Below are positions 32,903 through 43,922 of a stretch of 64,000 nt of DNA, in pieces. The notes under the pieces were generated by a model. It had not been told where the DNA came from. It saw only the letters and a list, made by a program, of their open reading frames with translations, and searched no databases. The stretch comes from Capronia americana. Its lineage: Eukaryota; Ascomycota; Eurotiomycetes; Chaetothyriales; Herpotrichiellaceae. A program made the position numbers and the translations under genes. The stretch lies in the NCBI GenBank assembly GCA_016110215.1, contig JADWQD010000002.1, positions 1,674,001 through 1,738,000 of the forward strand, written 5' to 3'. Every line of letters starts with the position of its first letter. Within the stretch, counting starts at the first letter, position 1.

Positions 32903-34548
32903 GTTGGACAAGGGTGCTTGCGGTGCTCATGCGGCAGCTGTCGCCGAAGCGTTCAACTCAACTCGCAGACCTTGTCGTGGTTGAGGAGACGCCCTGCTCA
33001 GGATGTAGTGTCTCTGTGAGAGCAGGGCAAGGTTCACAGCAAATGATCTACGCTACAGCTATGATAGTGACGGAGAGATGAAGCTCTGAGGTCAGCCGGT
33101 GCGCGGTGATAGACCAGCTCTCCCAATATTAGCCCCGTACTATCTGCCCTGAGGGAAATTGATTCCTGATGATTGAAGTCAGCTGCCGAAGAGGTTGTCG
33201 AAGTGTGCTCGAAGGAAGATGATGAGTTTGAAGCTGTTGTTGATCATCGTGCCAAGGCCATTTCAGGCATGGGCACGTGACAGATGATTGCGCTTAAAAT
33301 GCACTGGTCAACCGTACAGGGTCCGTTTTGTTCCTACAGTACTCGCCGATCTCTTAAGGAGGTCGAGTCTAGCTATATATTTTCCACGTCAACTCTGGCA
33401 AACAGTGCTTATTGTCTTTCCAGCGAGGTCATTTCTGCCTCGAATTCTTTTCATCTCATCGGATGGGGACATGGATTGAACAACAGTGCCAAAAGCTCTG
33501 GACTACTTGCTGAGGTTATGTCTGTCATCATTGTGCTCAGAACAAATATCGCCCACATCTTGAAATAGACATCGGCCTCTTTCTCACGCTGTGCCATTAG
33601 CTGAATGGAGTCTCGCAAGCGCGCTCTCCGAACCGTCCTTTGCATCTATCCAGGTTTCCACTTTACCCGAAGCTCCAGCTGCCCCGAGTTTCGTGGTTTT
33701 AGACATGAACCTGAGGGAAAGCGTACAAGAGTTGGACGGTCGACGAAAGACCTTACGAAAGTTATGGCACAGCTTCGTGTTGTCAAGTCAAGGCTCTTTT
33801 TTCCGCTTGATCCAACTAGATGATGATACTCCAGGCATGTGCCGCTATAAATCCAAGAGGAAAGGAAGGCCAAATGATAGGGAGCACACGGTAAAGGAAT
33901 TATAGGGATCAAACATACCCCAAGGGAGCTGGGTTGGTCCAAGCAATTATGCCTTTCCCTGTTATCGGTTAAGATACCCATAGAATGGAAAACACAATCC
34001 TTGACGGCGAAACCTGGTGGATGAACTGTCGATGAATCTCTTCCAGGTACTCGTGCAATAACCGACTGACCTGTAATCCAGCAAGTAGCCTCGCCGATCC
34101 GGCCGATTGAAGAAACATGATTGATCGGCAGTGCCGTCAACTAGAGAGGGACAGAGGGGCACGGCATAGACTTGTATCGAGATGCCAACAAGTTATATTC
34201 GTCGCTCGAGTACTCGCAATGAAGCGCGAGGAGGGCCAGAAGGATCTTGCAGAATGGTTTTGGTCTGACACGTCCGAGCCCATCAGATCCACGTGCAACA
34301 GTAGCGCCATTCCCGTCTGACTCTCTGCATTTTCTTTGAAGCCAGATGCCCCTGCAACTGCGACTCTCATCGCAAACAGAACTACGGAGCACGAAGCATC
34401 TTACAACAAGTTGTAACTTCACAACCTACCTGACCTTGCATTTAAAGTTCGGAAACCGTCTTTGCTCTGAGTGCCTGCGTTCCTTATACGAACCCTCCGC
34501 TCCCGTCTCCCTCGACCTCCGCTCATTCGTCTCCGTTCGCTATCCACC
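32903..34548. other. Divergent intergenic region, nothing recognised
   Basis: 1.6 kb between the divergent RTT103-like and clathrin light chain genes. Frames up to 164 codons on the minus strand (34140-33646) lack an early ATG and show no family features. It is probably promoter sequence for both genes. Confidence 0.45.
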
Positions 34549-35450
34549 ATGGCAGACCGGTTCCCTTCAATTGAGGACATCGACGCAGGTACGAACGGAC
34601 TAACGCTCCACCACAACCACTGTGCCCAACTTGGATTCTCCGTGACCATGGCTAACAGCACCTGCAGGCGAAACAGACATCCGACCCGACGCTGGCGGCC
34701 AAGGGGACTTCCTCGAGCGCGAACGGGCTCTACTGGGTGAGGACGCGGACCTCTTCAACGCCACGGACAGCAGGCCCTCAGCTACAGTGGAAGATGGAGA
34801 CGACGACCTATTAGGCGGCGACGGTGATTTCACATCCGCTCCGGCGCAGCCCTCTGGAGGTGCTGCCGTGGACGATCTGGATGATTTCGAGAGCTCCTTC
34901 CCTGCCATTGACACGAGAAACGACGTATGCCTATCCTTCCGCAATCTAACAAAGAGAGAACCTGCAGAGCACTAACATGGAGTCATTGGCATAGAACGTC
35001 GGCCCCGGCGGCACAATAACCGACAGCACCCCGGCCCCTTTCACCGGCTACACAAACTATACGGCGCCCGCGGGCGAGGAAGAGAGCGAACCCATCCGCG
35101 CATGGCGCGAAAAGCGTGACGCCGACCTTGCCCGCCGCGACGAAGCCTCCCGGCGCAAAAAGGAAGAAACGGTCGCCACGGCGCAGAAAGACATTGACAG
35201 CTTCTACGAATCGTACAATCGGAAGGTCGACAAGCAGAAAGCTCAGACGCAGAAGGAGGCTGAAGAGTTTCTGGCCAAGAGAGAGGATACCACTGCAGGG
35301 GGCACCGCGTGGGAGAGAATCGCCAAACTGGTCGACTTGAGCGGCAAGGGCCAGTCCGGAGGAGGGGACGGGAGCTCCAAGAAGAGGATGAGGGAGTTGT
35401 TGCTCAGCCTGAAGGCCGATAAAGATGCCCCGGGCGCAGGGGGCGTGTAA
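34549..35450 (+). CDS. clc1: Clathrin light chain
   Basis: Three exons: 34549-34588, 34668-34924 and 34995-35450, giving 250 residues; introns are 79 and 70 bp. The acidic N-terminus (DFLERERALLGEDADLF, DDLDDFESSFPAID) is followed by the family signature PIRAWREKRDADLARRDEAS and a long helix (about 145-215) that would bind the clathrin heavy chain, including AWERIAKLVDLSGK and RMRELLLSLKAD. Clathrin light chain coats vesicles at the Golgi and plasma membrane and tunes triskelion assembly. The length and layout are normal for filamentous fungi. The short first exon (MADRFPSIEDIDA) is supported by the GTACGA donor and by the frame join to GETDIRPDAG. Confidence 0.92.
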
Positions 35451-36171
35451 GTAAACTGTACGAATGATCAAGAAGGCGATGTGGAACTGGACAGGAGTCG
35501 AGCGGGCGGTCAACCATGACGGGCTCATCTGGTGGCTCTTCTTACGGCTTCAACCACGGGCAAATTCGCAGGCTGGGGATTGACCCTGCAGTCTGCAGCC
35601 GGCCATCGAGGCCTCCAAAACGTCGAGTATTCTATGGGGCGGAACTCACATCTGGCGTTCTAGACTGGAACATGATGAGCTCAGTAATAGTGTGCGCATA
35701 CAAAATCACAAAGCAGTGTAAACATGTTGTTTCTGTCTGTCTGGCTGGCCGTCTGGCTGTGTGTCCGCCCTTCAGCTATGCTAATTGACATCCAAGAGAT
35801 CATCTTCTCTCCCAACCACCTCACAACAATCAGCCGGCGTCGCGCAGACGCCGATAGACAGCAACCCATGCATTCCAGAACACATCCATAACGACCCGGA
35901 ATATGGAGAACAAGGGCCATCCAGACATGCCGTTTGCCTCATGCATGTCCCCCAACCCGCGTGAAAACACGACCCTTAAATGCATTTAATCGATCCCGTT
36001 GCGCGCCGGTACCGTAGAACGCCTCGTACGCCCGACAGTCGATGAGTCGACTGCACGATGAGTGAGCCCGACTCGCCGATCAATGTCTCATCTCATCCGA
36101 TATCATTCATCCCCCCGTCCAATGTCGGAAAGAGTCCTTCTGCCAAGTTCCTCGGCATGGTCTGACTATGA
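35451..36171. other. Convergent 3' regions
   Basis: This region lies between the 3' ends of clathrin light chain (+) and the 1360-residue gene (-). It holds a GTCTGTCTGGCTGGCC-type low-complexity run near 35735-35755. No coding frame is supported. Confidence 0.45.
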
Positions 36172-39100
36172 TCACCGTTTTCTCCTGGGTATGCGCTTCT
36201 TGCGCCCGGAGACGATCTGCATCTGCTGGATAAAGTTGCGGCCCAGGTTCTCCACGTCCGCGACCACCTGCTCCGCCTGCTGGACGACGGCCGCGTTGGA
36301 GGTGGAACTCGAGGTCCCCACTGCAGGAGATGCTCTTGCTGCAGGTTGCTTTTGCTTGCCAGCCGGTGATTGTGTCTGTTTCTGTGCCCTCCTCGCATTC
36401 TCAGTCACCTTGGCGATATACTCGAGGGTCATGGCTGCCTTGGCTTGCCTCTCCGAATCCGTCATGCCTGCACCTGTACTACTGCTTCCTCCTCCGTTGA
36501 CACTGAAACTCTCTTCCAGGGGCGTCAGCATCGTGTTCTTGTAGTAGTATTCAATCCAGGCTTTCAATCCGTGATACTCCTGTGCCTTCGCGATGAGCAA
36601 GGCCATTTCGACGTGTCCGATGAGTGTGTCTTCGATCTGCCATGCGACGCCGTCGAGCACGTGTTGGTTGAATTTGAGTGCGGGCTGCTGAAAATTTGCA
36701 ATGGAATGCATTTTATCGACACAATCAGTGAACGCGAGCAACTGTTTGCGCAGTTCGAGTTCGCGATCGGTCATCGGCCAAGGTTCGGAGTCTCCGTTGT
36801 CCTCATCTTCAGGGTCAGAGCGAGGAGCAGGTCTGTTTTCTTGTCGTTGCTGTTTTTCGCCCTCAGGCGTGCGAGGTATGCCACTTCTCTGGCTCGAAGA
36901 GACCTCTGTCGTATCTTTTTCGAGATTGCCTTTCTCGGATGGAGTGCTTGAGACATTATTCCGAATGCTAGGAACACTGACTGGGACTTTCTTCAGATTA
37001 ATGAGGCGTGTGGTCGCTGCAGCGCTAGTTGGCGTAGGCTCTGGGGCTGGCGGCCGCGATCCAGGGCTGTTCCCTTCAGGAGGTAAAAGCTCTGCGAAAC
37101 GAGAGTTTCCGACCCTTGAGCGCAATGCTTTCAGCCGCTTTTGATTGCCGGGCCAAGTCAAGGGGCGCTCTTGTAGGAGGAAGGCACTTCTCTCGAGCAT
37201 TCCCCAGTGGGTTTCCGAAGCAGATTTCCCCTCGTCTTGAATGGCAGTCAGCTTCGCGAAATCGGCATCAAGGGTGTTCTTCAGAACTTGGAGCTCTTCG
37301 CTGAATTCCTGGTCGCCTGCGCTGCAGCTACACTTCTTCTTGGCTGCTATACATTTCAGGTGCGGCGTGAGGCTTTGGGCCATGTCCCAGTAAGCTCCAA
37401 TCATGAGTTTAAGGTGAGCATCTCGCGGCAGGCCAGAGGATGTCTGGAACAAAGGGGAAGAAGGATCGTCCTCTGGGCGTTCTTTCTCCGACTTGTGTAC
37501 CTTCAGCGGTGCAGGAACAAGCGAGCTCAGTTTCTCTTTCGCGAAAGAAGAGAATCGCGCCTGGCAGCTATGGTCCGGTAGACACCTGCACGCCGACGAA
37601 TCTTCACACATGAGATAAAATCGAGACAACGCGCCCTGAATCCGCTGGTACTTCGGAGTCCGACTGTCCATATCAACCAACAGAGTTTGGAAGAGAAACT
37701 TCTCGATGTAGCGCAGATTCGCCTTTGCTTTGCTGCCGCCCATAGACCCGAGCACAAATGTGCAGATGAAGGCGAGAATGTCGACAGCCATGAGCGAAAT
37801 TTCCATCGAAGCATGGCAGAATAATGAGCTGTTCAGCAAGCCGAAGAGATCTGCGACCGATTCTGCAATGAAACTGAAGGTACGGACCCAGTCTTCGTTG
37901 CTGCCGGCCCCAACTCCTACGAAAGTTTTCAAGTCCAACATCATCTGGAAACCTACGTCAAAGTTCTCCCTATACCGCAAAGTGATACGTTGCGCCAGGA
38001 GGATAGCAGCCCTTCCAGGACACAGGCCCAGCTCTTGGAACTGCAAGAGATTATCGGGGAGCTTCGGTTCCGGTGCCGCAATCGCGAATCGCAAGTATTC
38101 AGTGTAGAATAGCTTCTCCTTGTCGAAATCCATCCAGAAGAATTTGTCCCACGTCTGAGCAATCAGCACCATCCGCAATACGTCCCAGATGCCCTCTTCA
38201 AGGTTTCTATGGTAGTATTCGGTAATGCGGGCTCGGAGCTTCTTAGGATCTCTCGCCGACGTGGTTTTCAAGAAGTTGAAGAGTCCTTGGAAGTCCAAGG
38301 GCGCTATGAGGTTGCCTTCGACGAGAAATCTGGTCGCGACCGCCTGGTCGGGTCTCTCTGGGTGAAAGGTGAGAGCTGCTGCAGGAGCCGAAGACGTGGC
38401 TTTTGTAGCGGCCGCGCCCTTTTTCAGCTTCTCCTCGTGTGCTGCGACGAACTTGGGCATCGAGTCATTCACCTTTGACAGAGCCTCGCGGAAAACTTGT
38501 GGCGGCTCCTTCTTCATCATGCCCATGTAGGCCTTCACGACGTTCAAGGTCGGGAGGAATTTGTCGGGCTTGTTTCGTGCAGCAGTAACGATGAGGGTGG
38601 TGAGCTTTGCGGAAAGTTGCTGCGCAGAACTCGTGCCAGCCCCAGCTTCGACCACTAAGGCCTTGAGCGAACGGCGGAAAAGGATATCAGTGATCACATC
38701 GTCAAGGACAATGTCTGATAGTGGCGGAATTGGCGATTTGAGCGTAGCTTTTGCTTTGATCTTCTTGAGCGCCGTGGTGACATTTTCGACAGAATCGTCT
38801 GCCATCCTTTCCGCGATCTTGATCATCTCTTTCTTCGCCGCGTCTTCCACCTTGATGCATTCCAGGTTGGCCTTGATCGTGTCTTCGTCCAGATTCAGCT
38901 CGGGATCGGCGGCGGTCGAAGGTTTATCAGAGCCTTGCATTTTCAGCCGGAGGTTCATCATCACCTCTACCACGTTATTACACGTTGTAGTCTTGCCATC
39001 GCTGGTGGTGACATCAACTGTGAAGCCTGTGGCATTCGGCTTGGAGAGCATGTCCTCGAGAGCATTGAAGGACTTTTTCAGGACGGGACTCATAGGCCCG

Positions 39101-40254
39101 TTGAGCTCGAGCACACTGCGCAGATCTGTGATGGCGGTTTGGACATCCTGGGGATCAGACGCACTGAAGAAACCCTTCATAACGCTCAAAGCTTGAGAAA
39201 ACGAGCTCGGATTTGAAGATGCCAAGGTATTTTCCAGTACGGTCGTGAGGCTGGCTGGTACGGTTGTGGTTGTGGTTATGCCGGATGCCGGGGCTGTGGC
39301 CGCCTGATGAAGCTGTGAAAGAGCAGGTTCTGCATCAAGGATCATCTGCCTGAACTCATTGTTCTTGCGCTCTGCTTCGGCCATCTCTGAGTTGGCTTGA
39401 TCCAACTTCACCCGGGCATCTGCAGGCGTGACTCTGCCTGCGTTCACATCGTGTCTGATTTTATCCAGCCTTCCTCGTATTCTCCGTACGATATGCTCGT
39501 TCTCCTTTGCAGCCTCCAGAATTGCACTGTTCTTGGGATCAAGCAGGAAATCCTTGGAAGCCATTGGTAGTATGTCTAGTGCCGGCGTATCCGACGCACT
39601 CCCCTTGTCGGTTTTGCTTGGTTGGGTCGGGGTTTGATTGCTGCGAGTGGCCTTGTCCAGGATAGCATTCCGCCGAGCTCTCAAGGCTGCCTCTTCTTCG
39701 TCGTCCTTCTTGACACGAAGCAACTCGACATCCCTCTGTTTTCGCAGTGCGCTCTGCATTCGCTGCGATTTCTCCGACACGATCCTTGCATGGTAGTACT
39801 TGATCGTGTCCATCTCCATCCACGACACGCCCTTAGTCTTTGCCCGCGTGCATAATTCGTGTTTGCAGGGGAAATCATTCTTCCCAGCTTCCTCATCACA
39901 TGCTTCATCGAAGTCCAGGCAGCATTTTCCCCAGCCGGTGAACTTGAAATCACCCCCTAGGTTGGCTTTGAAGAGACTATCCAGCGCTGTCGCGTTCTCA
40001 TCAAGGAGCGCCCTCTGGGTCTGGTGCCGGGAGGATTTATGTTCCAGTTCGTTCTTTTCCTTTTCCAATTTCGCTCTTTCGGTAAGAAGTTCGTTGTAAG
40101 TTCTGATGTCCTCATCCGCCCAGCCGTCAACGTTGTGGCCGTCGGCAGCTCTCAACGGGCTCCCAGGCCTGGCGGAAGGAAGAGCGTCAGTAGTCATGTC
40201 GTGCAAATTTTCATTGCTCGCCAATCTCGGGCCTTTGCCTTTCGGCTTGCCCAT
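36172..40254 (-). CDS. Large orphan protein (1360 residues) with Cys clusters and basic C-terminus
   Basis: A single intronless frame starting at the ATG at 40254. I recognise no family. Residues about 50-80 form a charged coiled coil (LLTERAKLEKEKNELEHKSS). A Cys/His cluster follows at 111-135 (C111, C112, C119, C130, H132, C135), then a second helical charged stretch near 160-200 (SEKSQRMQSALRKQRDVELL). The centre is a long alpha-helical, armadillo- or HEAT-like region (about 340-880), inferred from composition. Two more Cys clusters occur at about 881-895 (CxxxxxCxCxxxxxC) and 966-980 (KCIAAKKKCSCSAGD). The C-terminal 350 residues are low complexity plus one helical domain, ending in a basic motif GRKKRIPRRKR that could be a nuclear localisation signal. 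No enzyme motif, signal peptide or membrane segment is visible. Confidence 0.85.
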   Translation of the reverse strand: MGKPKGKGPRLASNENLHDMTTDALPSARPGSPLRAADGHNVDGWADEDIRTYNELLTERAKLEKEKNELEHKSSRHQTQRALLDENATALDSLFKANLGGDFKFTGWGKCCLDFDEACDEEAGKNDFPCKHELCTRAKTKGVSWMEMDTIKYYHARIVSEKSQRMQSALRKQRDVELLRVKKDDEEEAALRARRNAILDKATRSNQTPTQPSKTDKGSASDTPALDILPMASKDFLLDPKNSAILEAAKENEHIVRRIRGRLDKIRHDVNAGRVTPADARVKLDQANSEMAEAERKNNEFRQMILDAEPALSQLHQAATAPASGITTTTTVPASLTTVLENTLASSNPSSFSQALSVMKGFFSASDPQDVQTAITDLRSVLELNGPMSPVLKKSFNALEDMLSKPNATGFTVDVTTSDGKTTTCNNVVEVMMNLRLKMQGSDKPSTAADPELNLDEDTIKANLECIKVEDAAKKEMIKIAERMADDSVENVTTALKKIKAKATLKSPIPPLSDIVLDDVITDILFRRSLKALVVEAGAGTSSAQQLSAKLTTLIVTAARNKPDKFLPTLNVVKAYMGMMKKEPPQVFREALSKVNDSMPKFVAAHEEKLKKGAAATKATSSAPAAALTFHPERPDQAVATRFLVEGNLIAPLDFQGLFNFLKTTSARDPKKLRARITEYYHRNLEEGIWDVLRMVLIAQTWDKFFWMDFDKEKLFYTEYLRFAIAAPEPKLPDNLLQFQELGLCPGRAAILLAQRITLRYRENFDVGFQMMLDLKTFVGVGAGSNEDWVRTFSFIAESVADLFGLLNSSLFCHASMEISLMAVDILAFICTFVLGSMGGSKAKANLRYIEKFLFQTLLVDMDSRTPKYQRIQGALSRFYLMCEDSSACRCLPDHSCQARFSSFAKEKLSSLVPAPLKVHKSEKERPEDDPSSPLFQTSSGLPRDAHLKLMIGAYWDMAQSLTPHLKCIAAKKKCSCSAGDQEFSEELQVLKNTLDADFAKLTAIQDEGKSASETHWGMLERSAFLLQERPLTWPGNQKRLKALRSRVGNSRFAELLPPEGNSPGSRPPAPEPTPTSAAATTRLINLKKVPVSVPSIRNNVSSTPSEKGNLEKDTTEVSSSQRSGIPRTPEGEKQQRQENRPAPRSDPEDEDNGDSEPWPMTDRELELRKQLLAFTDCVDKMHSIANFQQPALKFNQHVLDGVAWQIEDTLIGHVEMALLIAKAQEYHGLKAWIEYYYKNTMLTPLEESFSVNGGGSSSTGAGMTDSERQAKAAMTLEYIAKVTENARRAQKQTQSPAGKQKQPAARASPAVGTSSSTSNAAVVQQAEQVVADVENLGRNFIQQMQIVSGRKKRIPRRKR

Positions 40255-40650
40255 ATCTTCGCGGTAAGCGTATGTTCTGTGATATCAAGGTTGAAGGAAA
40301 CGGGGCAGGGGCCCAACAAGGGCCCTGGTGGCCGCTGTGATTGGAGGGTGTTTGTGTTGGTTCTCAGCCTCAGTGCGGCAAACCCGCTGCTCTAAGCAGG
40401 AAAGCCGCAGTAGAGCAGTGTTGCAAAGGCAAGCACTGGTTGACTATTGCAAGTGCACTCCTAACGTACGATGATGCCAACGGCCGCCTGGATTGAAATT
40501 CTGGTTGAAAAGCTTCGACAGCTACCGCCGCGGCTAGTAACAGACTCGATTGAAGCCCTTACCACGTCCAGGAACTCAGCATCACGGTTTGATGACACGA
40601 AAAACCATGGTTTGGATGAAGGCGCCCTCATGTTTCCAGGGAAAGTGAAC

Positions 40651-41016
40651 TCAGGTTCCTCGTCCTGGAACAGCTTGAGGGCGATGTCCTGCCAACCACG
40701 GTGTCAAATCGAAATCTTCGCCGTCTCGCAGGAACAGACGACGGCGAGATGAGCTCCCGAATGCTGAATCGTCCCAAGGGTGGTCCTGCTGTATTCTAAC
40801 TCTGAAAGGGGCCCTTGGCGTCGAGTGCGGCCATGGTTGATGAAATTGAGGCTGCAAGGTCTTCGAAAGCGAGTCAAAGTCCAGCTGAGGTTAGTTTGAA
40901 GTTCGTCTGCAAGCCGATGGCGATTTCTGCGCCCGGATTAATTGGGCTTGGCCGGATCTCGGACTTACTCTTCCTCCGTTCCGGTGCCGCACGCTAATCC
41001 GCTTTGGAGGACTCAT
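40651..41016 (-). CDS. Putative small spliced gene, unknown function, 3' structure uncertain
   Basis: Exon 1 (41016-40969, MSPPKRISVRHRNGGR) ends at a GTAAGT; the 84-bp intron has an AAACTAAC branch site just before CTCAG, and exon 2 begins at 40884. If exon 2 runs uninterrupted it stops at 40651, giving 93 residues (including RRRLFLRDGEDFDLTPWLAG). However, the adjacent frame stays open from 40688 to 40461 and reads like protein (DIALKLFQDEEPEFTFPGN). A further weak intron (GTTAGA donor to GGCAG at 40689) would shift into it. The correct ending therefore cannot be decided by eye. The start lies only 91 bp from RMT2 on the other strand. I recognise no family. Confidence 0.4.
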
Positions 41017-41107
41017 TTTTGGTTCACCAAGAAGTGAACGGAAGAGAACGAGAGAGTGACGGACGAGAAAATGGTGATTTGCTGGTGAATGCTCTGAAGC
41101 ATCGTGA
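41017..41107. promoter_or_regulatory. Very short bidirectional promoter
   Basis: Only 91 bp separate the ATG of RMT2 (+) from the ATG of the putative small gene (-), so the two would have to share core promoter elements or overlap in their 5' leaders. Confidence 0.35.
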
Positions 41108-42316
41108 ATGATGGCCGACAATGGGTCACCAGAGGCCGACGGGTGCACGATGGATGATGGCATAAAAGAAATCATCAAAGCCGCGACAGACCACGACATC
41201 CCATCACTAGAGAAGTGCATTGATCAATATTCATTCCCAGAGTGCAAAGCTGTCGATGTTCAAGACCCAGCGACAGGCTTCACGCCGCTGCATGCTGCCG
41301 TCACCTCCAGCAACCTGCAACCGGACGGCGACTCTGGTAGGATTCCGCCTGGCGAAGAAAGCGGCATTCAGGTTGTCAAGTTCCTGCTCGAAAATGGCGC
41401 CATCTGGAACCAGCTGGACAAGAACGATGAGACACCAGGGTGCATAGCGTATCGGCTAGGCTTGCACGACCTCTACCAGGTAATGGTAGATGCAGGCGTG
41501 CGTGCGGAGATGATACTCAGCAGGCTCGAAGAATACCAGGAGTTGGAAGACGAGGATGAGGACGGCGGCGGCGACGACAGCGACGAGGTCAGCGGCGGAG
41601 ATCCATCTCAACCTGCAGCAAACGCCCCGCAGTCTAGCACCGAACAAGGCGACGTCACCAGCTCTAGATACCTCTCATCCGCCCTATCCCTCAGCAACGG
41701 CAGACTTCTGGACTCAGACCGGTCTGGTGTTATGATGGATTGGGAAAGTGGTATTATGCAGAAATCCGCCGACGCCCTTCTGACACGCCCAGGCCTCAAG
41801 ATATTAAATATTGGGTTTGGCATGGGCATCTTTGACACACATATCCAGGACCACGCCAACAGACCTGCGAGCCATCACATTATCGAAGCACACCCCGATG
41901 TCATCGATGAGATGCGCAGCAAAGGCTGGATGGAGCGGCCCAATGTGGTTGTACACAGCGGGAAATGGCAGGACATACTTCCTGAACTCGCTACAGAAGG
42001 TGAAAACTTCGACGCCATCTACTTCGATACCTTTGCCGAGTCCTACAATGCCTTCCGCGAGTTCTTCTCCGAACATGTCATCAGCTTGCTGAGCCAGGAA
42101 GGCCGATGGTCCTTCTTCAACGGCATGGGTGCCGATAGACAGACCAGCTACGACGTCTACCAGAAAGTCGTCGAATTTGACTTGTTCGAAGCCGGTTTTG
42201 ACGTGACCTGGACTGACGTACACCTTCCCGATCTTGACCAAGAGTGGGAAGGAGTCCGTCGGAAGTACTGGACGGTCGATAAGTATCGTTTGCCAGTCTG
42301 CAAGTTTTTGGATTGA
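41108..42316 (+). CDS. rmt2: Protein arginine N5-methyltransferase RMT2
   Basis: Intronless, 402 residues. N-terminal ankyrin-like repeats (GFTPLHAAVTSS, VVKFLLENGAIWNQLDKNDE, GLHDLYQVMVDAG) are followed by an acidic linker (EDEDEDGGGDDSDE) and an S-adenosylmethionine methyltransferase domain: ILNIGFGMGIFDTHIQ (about 233), HHIIEAHPDVIDEM, DAIYFDTFAESYNAFREFF and FFNGMGADRQTSYDVY. This arrangement is specific to fungal Rmt2, which methylates the delta nitrogen of an arginine in ribosomal protein Rpl12. It is cytosolic and nuclear. Two adjacent ATGs are present; the first (41108) is used. Confidence 0.95.
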   Translation: MMADNGSPEADGCTMDDGIKEIIKAATDHDIPSLEKCIDQYSFPECKAVDVQDPATGFTPLHAAVTSSNLQPDGDSGRIPPGEESGIQVVKFLLENGAIWNQLDKNDETPGCIAYRLGLHDLYQVMVDAGVRAEMILSRLEEYQELEDEDEDGGGDDSDEVSGGDPSQPAANAPQSSTEQGDVTSSRYLSSALSLSNGRLLDSDRSGVMMDWESGIMQKSADALLTRPGLKILNIGFGMGIFDTHIQDHANRPASHHIIEAHPDVIDEMRSKGWMERPNVVVHSGKWQDILPELATEGENFDAIYFDTFAESYNAFREFFSEHVISLLSQEGRWSFFNGMGADRQTSYDVYQKVVEFDLFEAGFDVTWTDVHLPDLDQEWEGVRRKYWTVDKYRLPVCKFLD

Positions 42317-43049
42317 AGATGCTGGCCCAGACCACCTGCAGACCAAGTCAGTTGCTGCGGTCCTCTTTACGCACAACCTTCAGCTCCATGGCAGAAGACC
42401 ACGGTTGCAATGCAAACATCCTGTCCCGGATCGGTGGAAGCGATTTTCGGTTCAATCACACCGAAGCGAGTCACGAGCGGGCCTCCAGGCAAGACAATCA
42501 GTGCCCCCAGAATTCATACTCCATGATCACTCCCCCCCGCAAAAGGCACACATTACGAGTACACCAGGAGCGTGCCACTTACCCGACAGCTGTCCGGCAG
42601 GCTTTGGTCAAGCCAGTACGTACCGGTCTCGGAATAATCCCGCCCGAGATGCATTCGATACGTATTGCCCCGCATTCTCACCTCTCCCACTCTCCATACG
42701 TCCACAGTACGTGCTGGATTTCTCCTCGCCCGCTTGTGCTCACGCATGTCGTTTCTCCACCTCCAAACCACTGCGCGCAGGCAACTGGGCAATCGACGCG
42801 GCTGGAGTTATCACGACGATCCGCGTGTCCGGAGAGGAGACCTCCAACCTCGGGATTACCTGAGCGAGCGGACCGGCCATGACGGGGCTATATATGCTGA
42901 AGGAGCAGAGGCTGCGTGGGCTGATGGGTTTGCACACCATTTGAAGCCCCTCAGCACGCAAACAGCCCAACAGTCAACAAGAATTGCAAGACACGGTGAC
43001 CTCACTCCTCATAGTACACCACTTCCATAGAGCATAGTCAGCGTCCTAA
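42317..43049. other. Intergenic region with unassigned open frames
   Basis: This region contains the 3' UTR of RMT2 and the promoter of the dehydrogenase. A 187-codon plus-strand frame opens 2 bp after the RMT2 stop (42319-42882), and a minus-strand frame with a GTAAGT (near 42583) lies opposite it. Neither has recognisable features, so no gene is called. Confidence 0.4.
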
Positions 43050-43922
43050 ATGGCCAAACGAACAGCTATCGTCACGGGCTCCTCCCGCGGCATGTAAGTC
43101 TCCCACAACCGCCCGCAAAGATTGCCTCAGCACCACTAACCAGGTCGTTTCCCCAGAGGTGAATCCATCGTCCGCCGCCTGGCCCAGGAAGGCTACAAGG
43201 TCACCGTCAACGACGTCTCCGCCAACAAGCCGGGCATCGACAAACTCGTCTCCGAACTCAACAGCACGCATGGCCAAGGCACGGCCATCGGCGTCGTCGC
43301 CGACGTGACCTCCTCCTCCGAGGTGCAGAATCTAATAAAAGAGTCGGTCGAGAAACTCGGGCCCCTGACCGTGATGGTAGCGAACGCGGGCATCGCCCAG
43401 GTTGCGCCGGTCCTAGACATCAGCGACGACGACGTGCACAAGATGTTCGAGGTGAACTTCTTCGGCGTCTGGCTCTGCTATACCCATGCGGCGAGGCAGA
43501 TGATCAAGCAGGGCCCCGTTGAAGAGGGCAGCAGCGGGTACAAGATCCTGGGGTGCGCCAGCATCGTGGCGTTCAAGCCCTTCCCCCTCCTCTCGCACTA
43601 CAGCGCGTCGAAGTGGGCGGTGCGCGGCCTGACGCAGGTGTTCGCCATGGAGGTGGCGAAGCACAAAATCAACGTGAACGCGTATGCACCCGGGATCGTG
43701 GGCACCGCCATGTGGGACCTCATTGACGAGAAGCTCGGCGAGATCGAGGGCCGCCCCAGGGGCGAGACGGTCAAGAAGTACAGCTCCGAGTTGACGGCCC
43801 TGGGGAGAGTCAGCGTGCCTGACGATGTGGGCCAGGTGGTCGGCGGGTTCATGTGTTCCAAGGATGCCGAGTTTGTGACTGGCCAGACGCTGGTCATCGA
43901 CGGAGGCATCGTATTCACGTGA
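43050..43922 (+). CDS. Short-chain dehydrogenase/reductase, diacetyl/acetoin-reductase type
   Basis: Two exons, 43050-43093 and 43157-43922, giving 269 residues; the 63-bp intron interrupts the cofactor loop. The classical SDR layout is complete: TGSSRGIGESIVRRLA (NAD(P)-binding TGxxxGxG), VVADVTSS, ANAGIAQ, the catalytic YSASK with a preceding Ser in CASIVAF, and VNAYAPGIVGTAMWDLIDEK. The YSASKWAVRGLTQ and YAPGIVGTAMW segments are typical of acetoin/diacetyl (butanediol) dehydrogenases, so reduction of small diketones is the best guess; substrate assignment within SDRs is unreliable. The C-terminus TGQTLVIDGGIVFT is normal. It is cytosolic. The short first exon is required to complete the glycine motif. 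Confidence 0.9.

Noticed and set aside
42319..42882. 187-codon plus-strand frame starting just after the RMT2 stop, and the opposing minus-strand frame with a GTAAGT near 42583
   Set aside because: Neither reads like a known protein, and both strands offer competing weak signals. Likely 3' UTR and promoter sequence.
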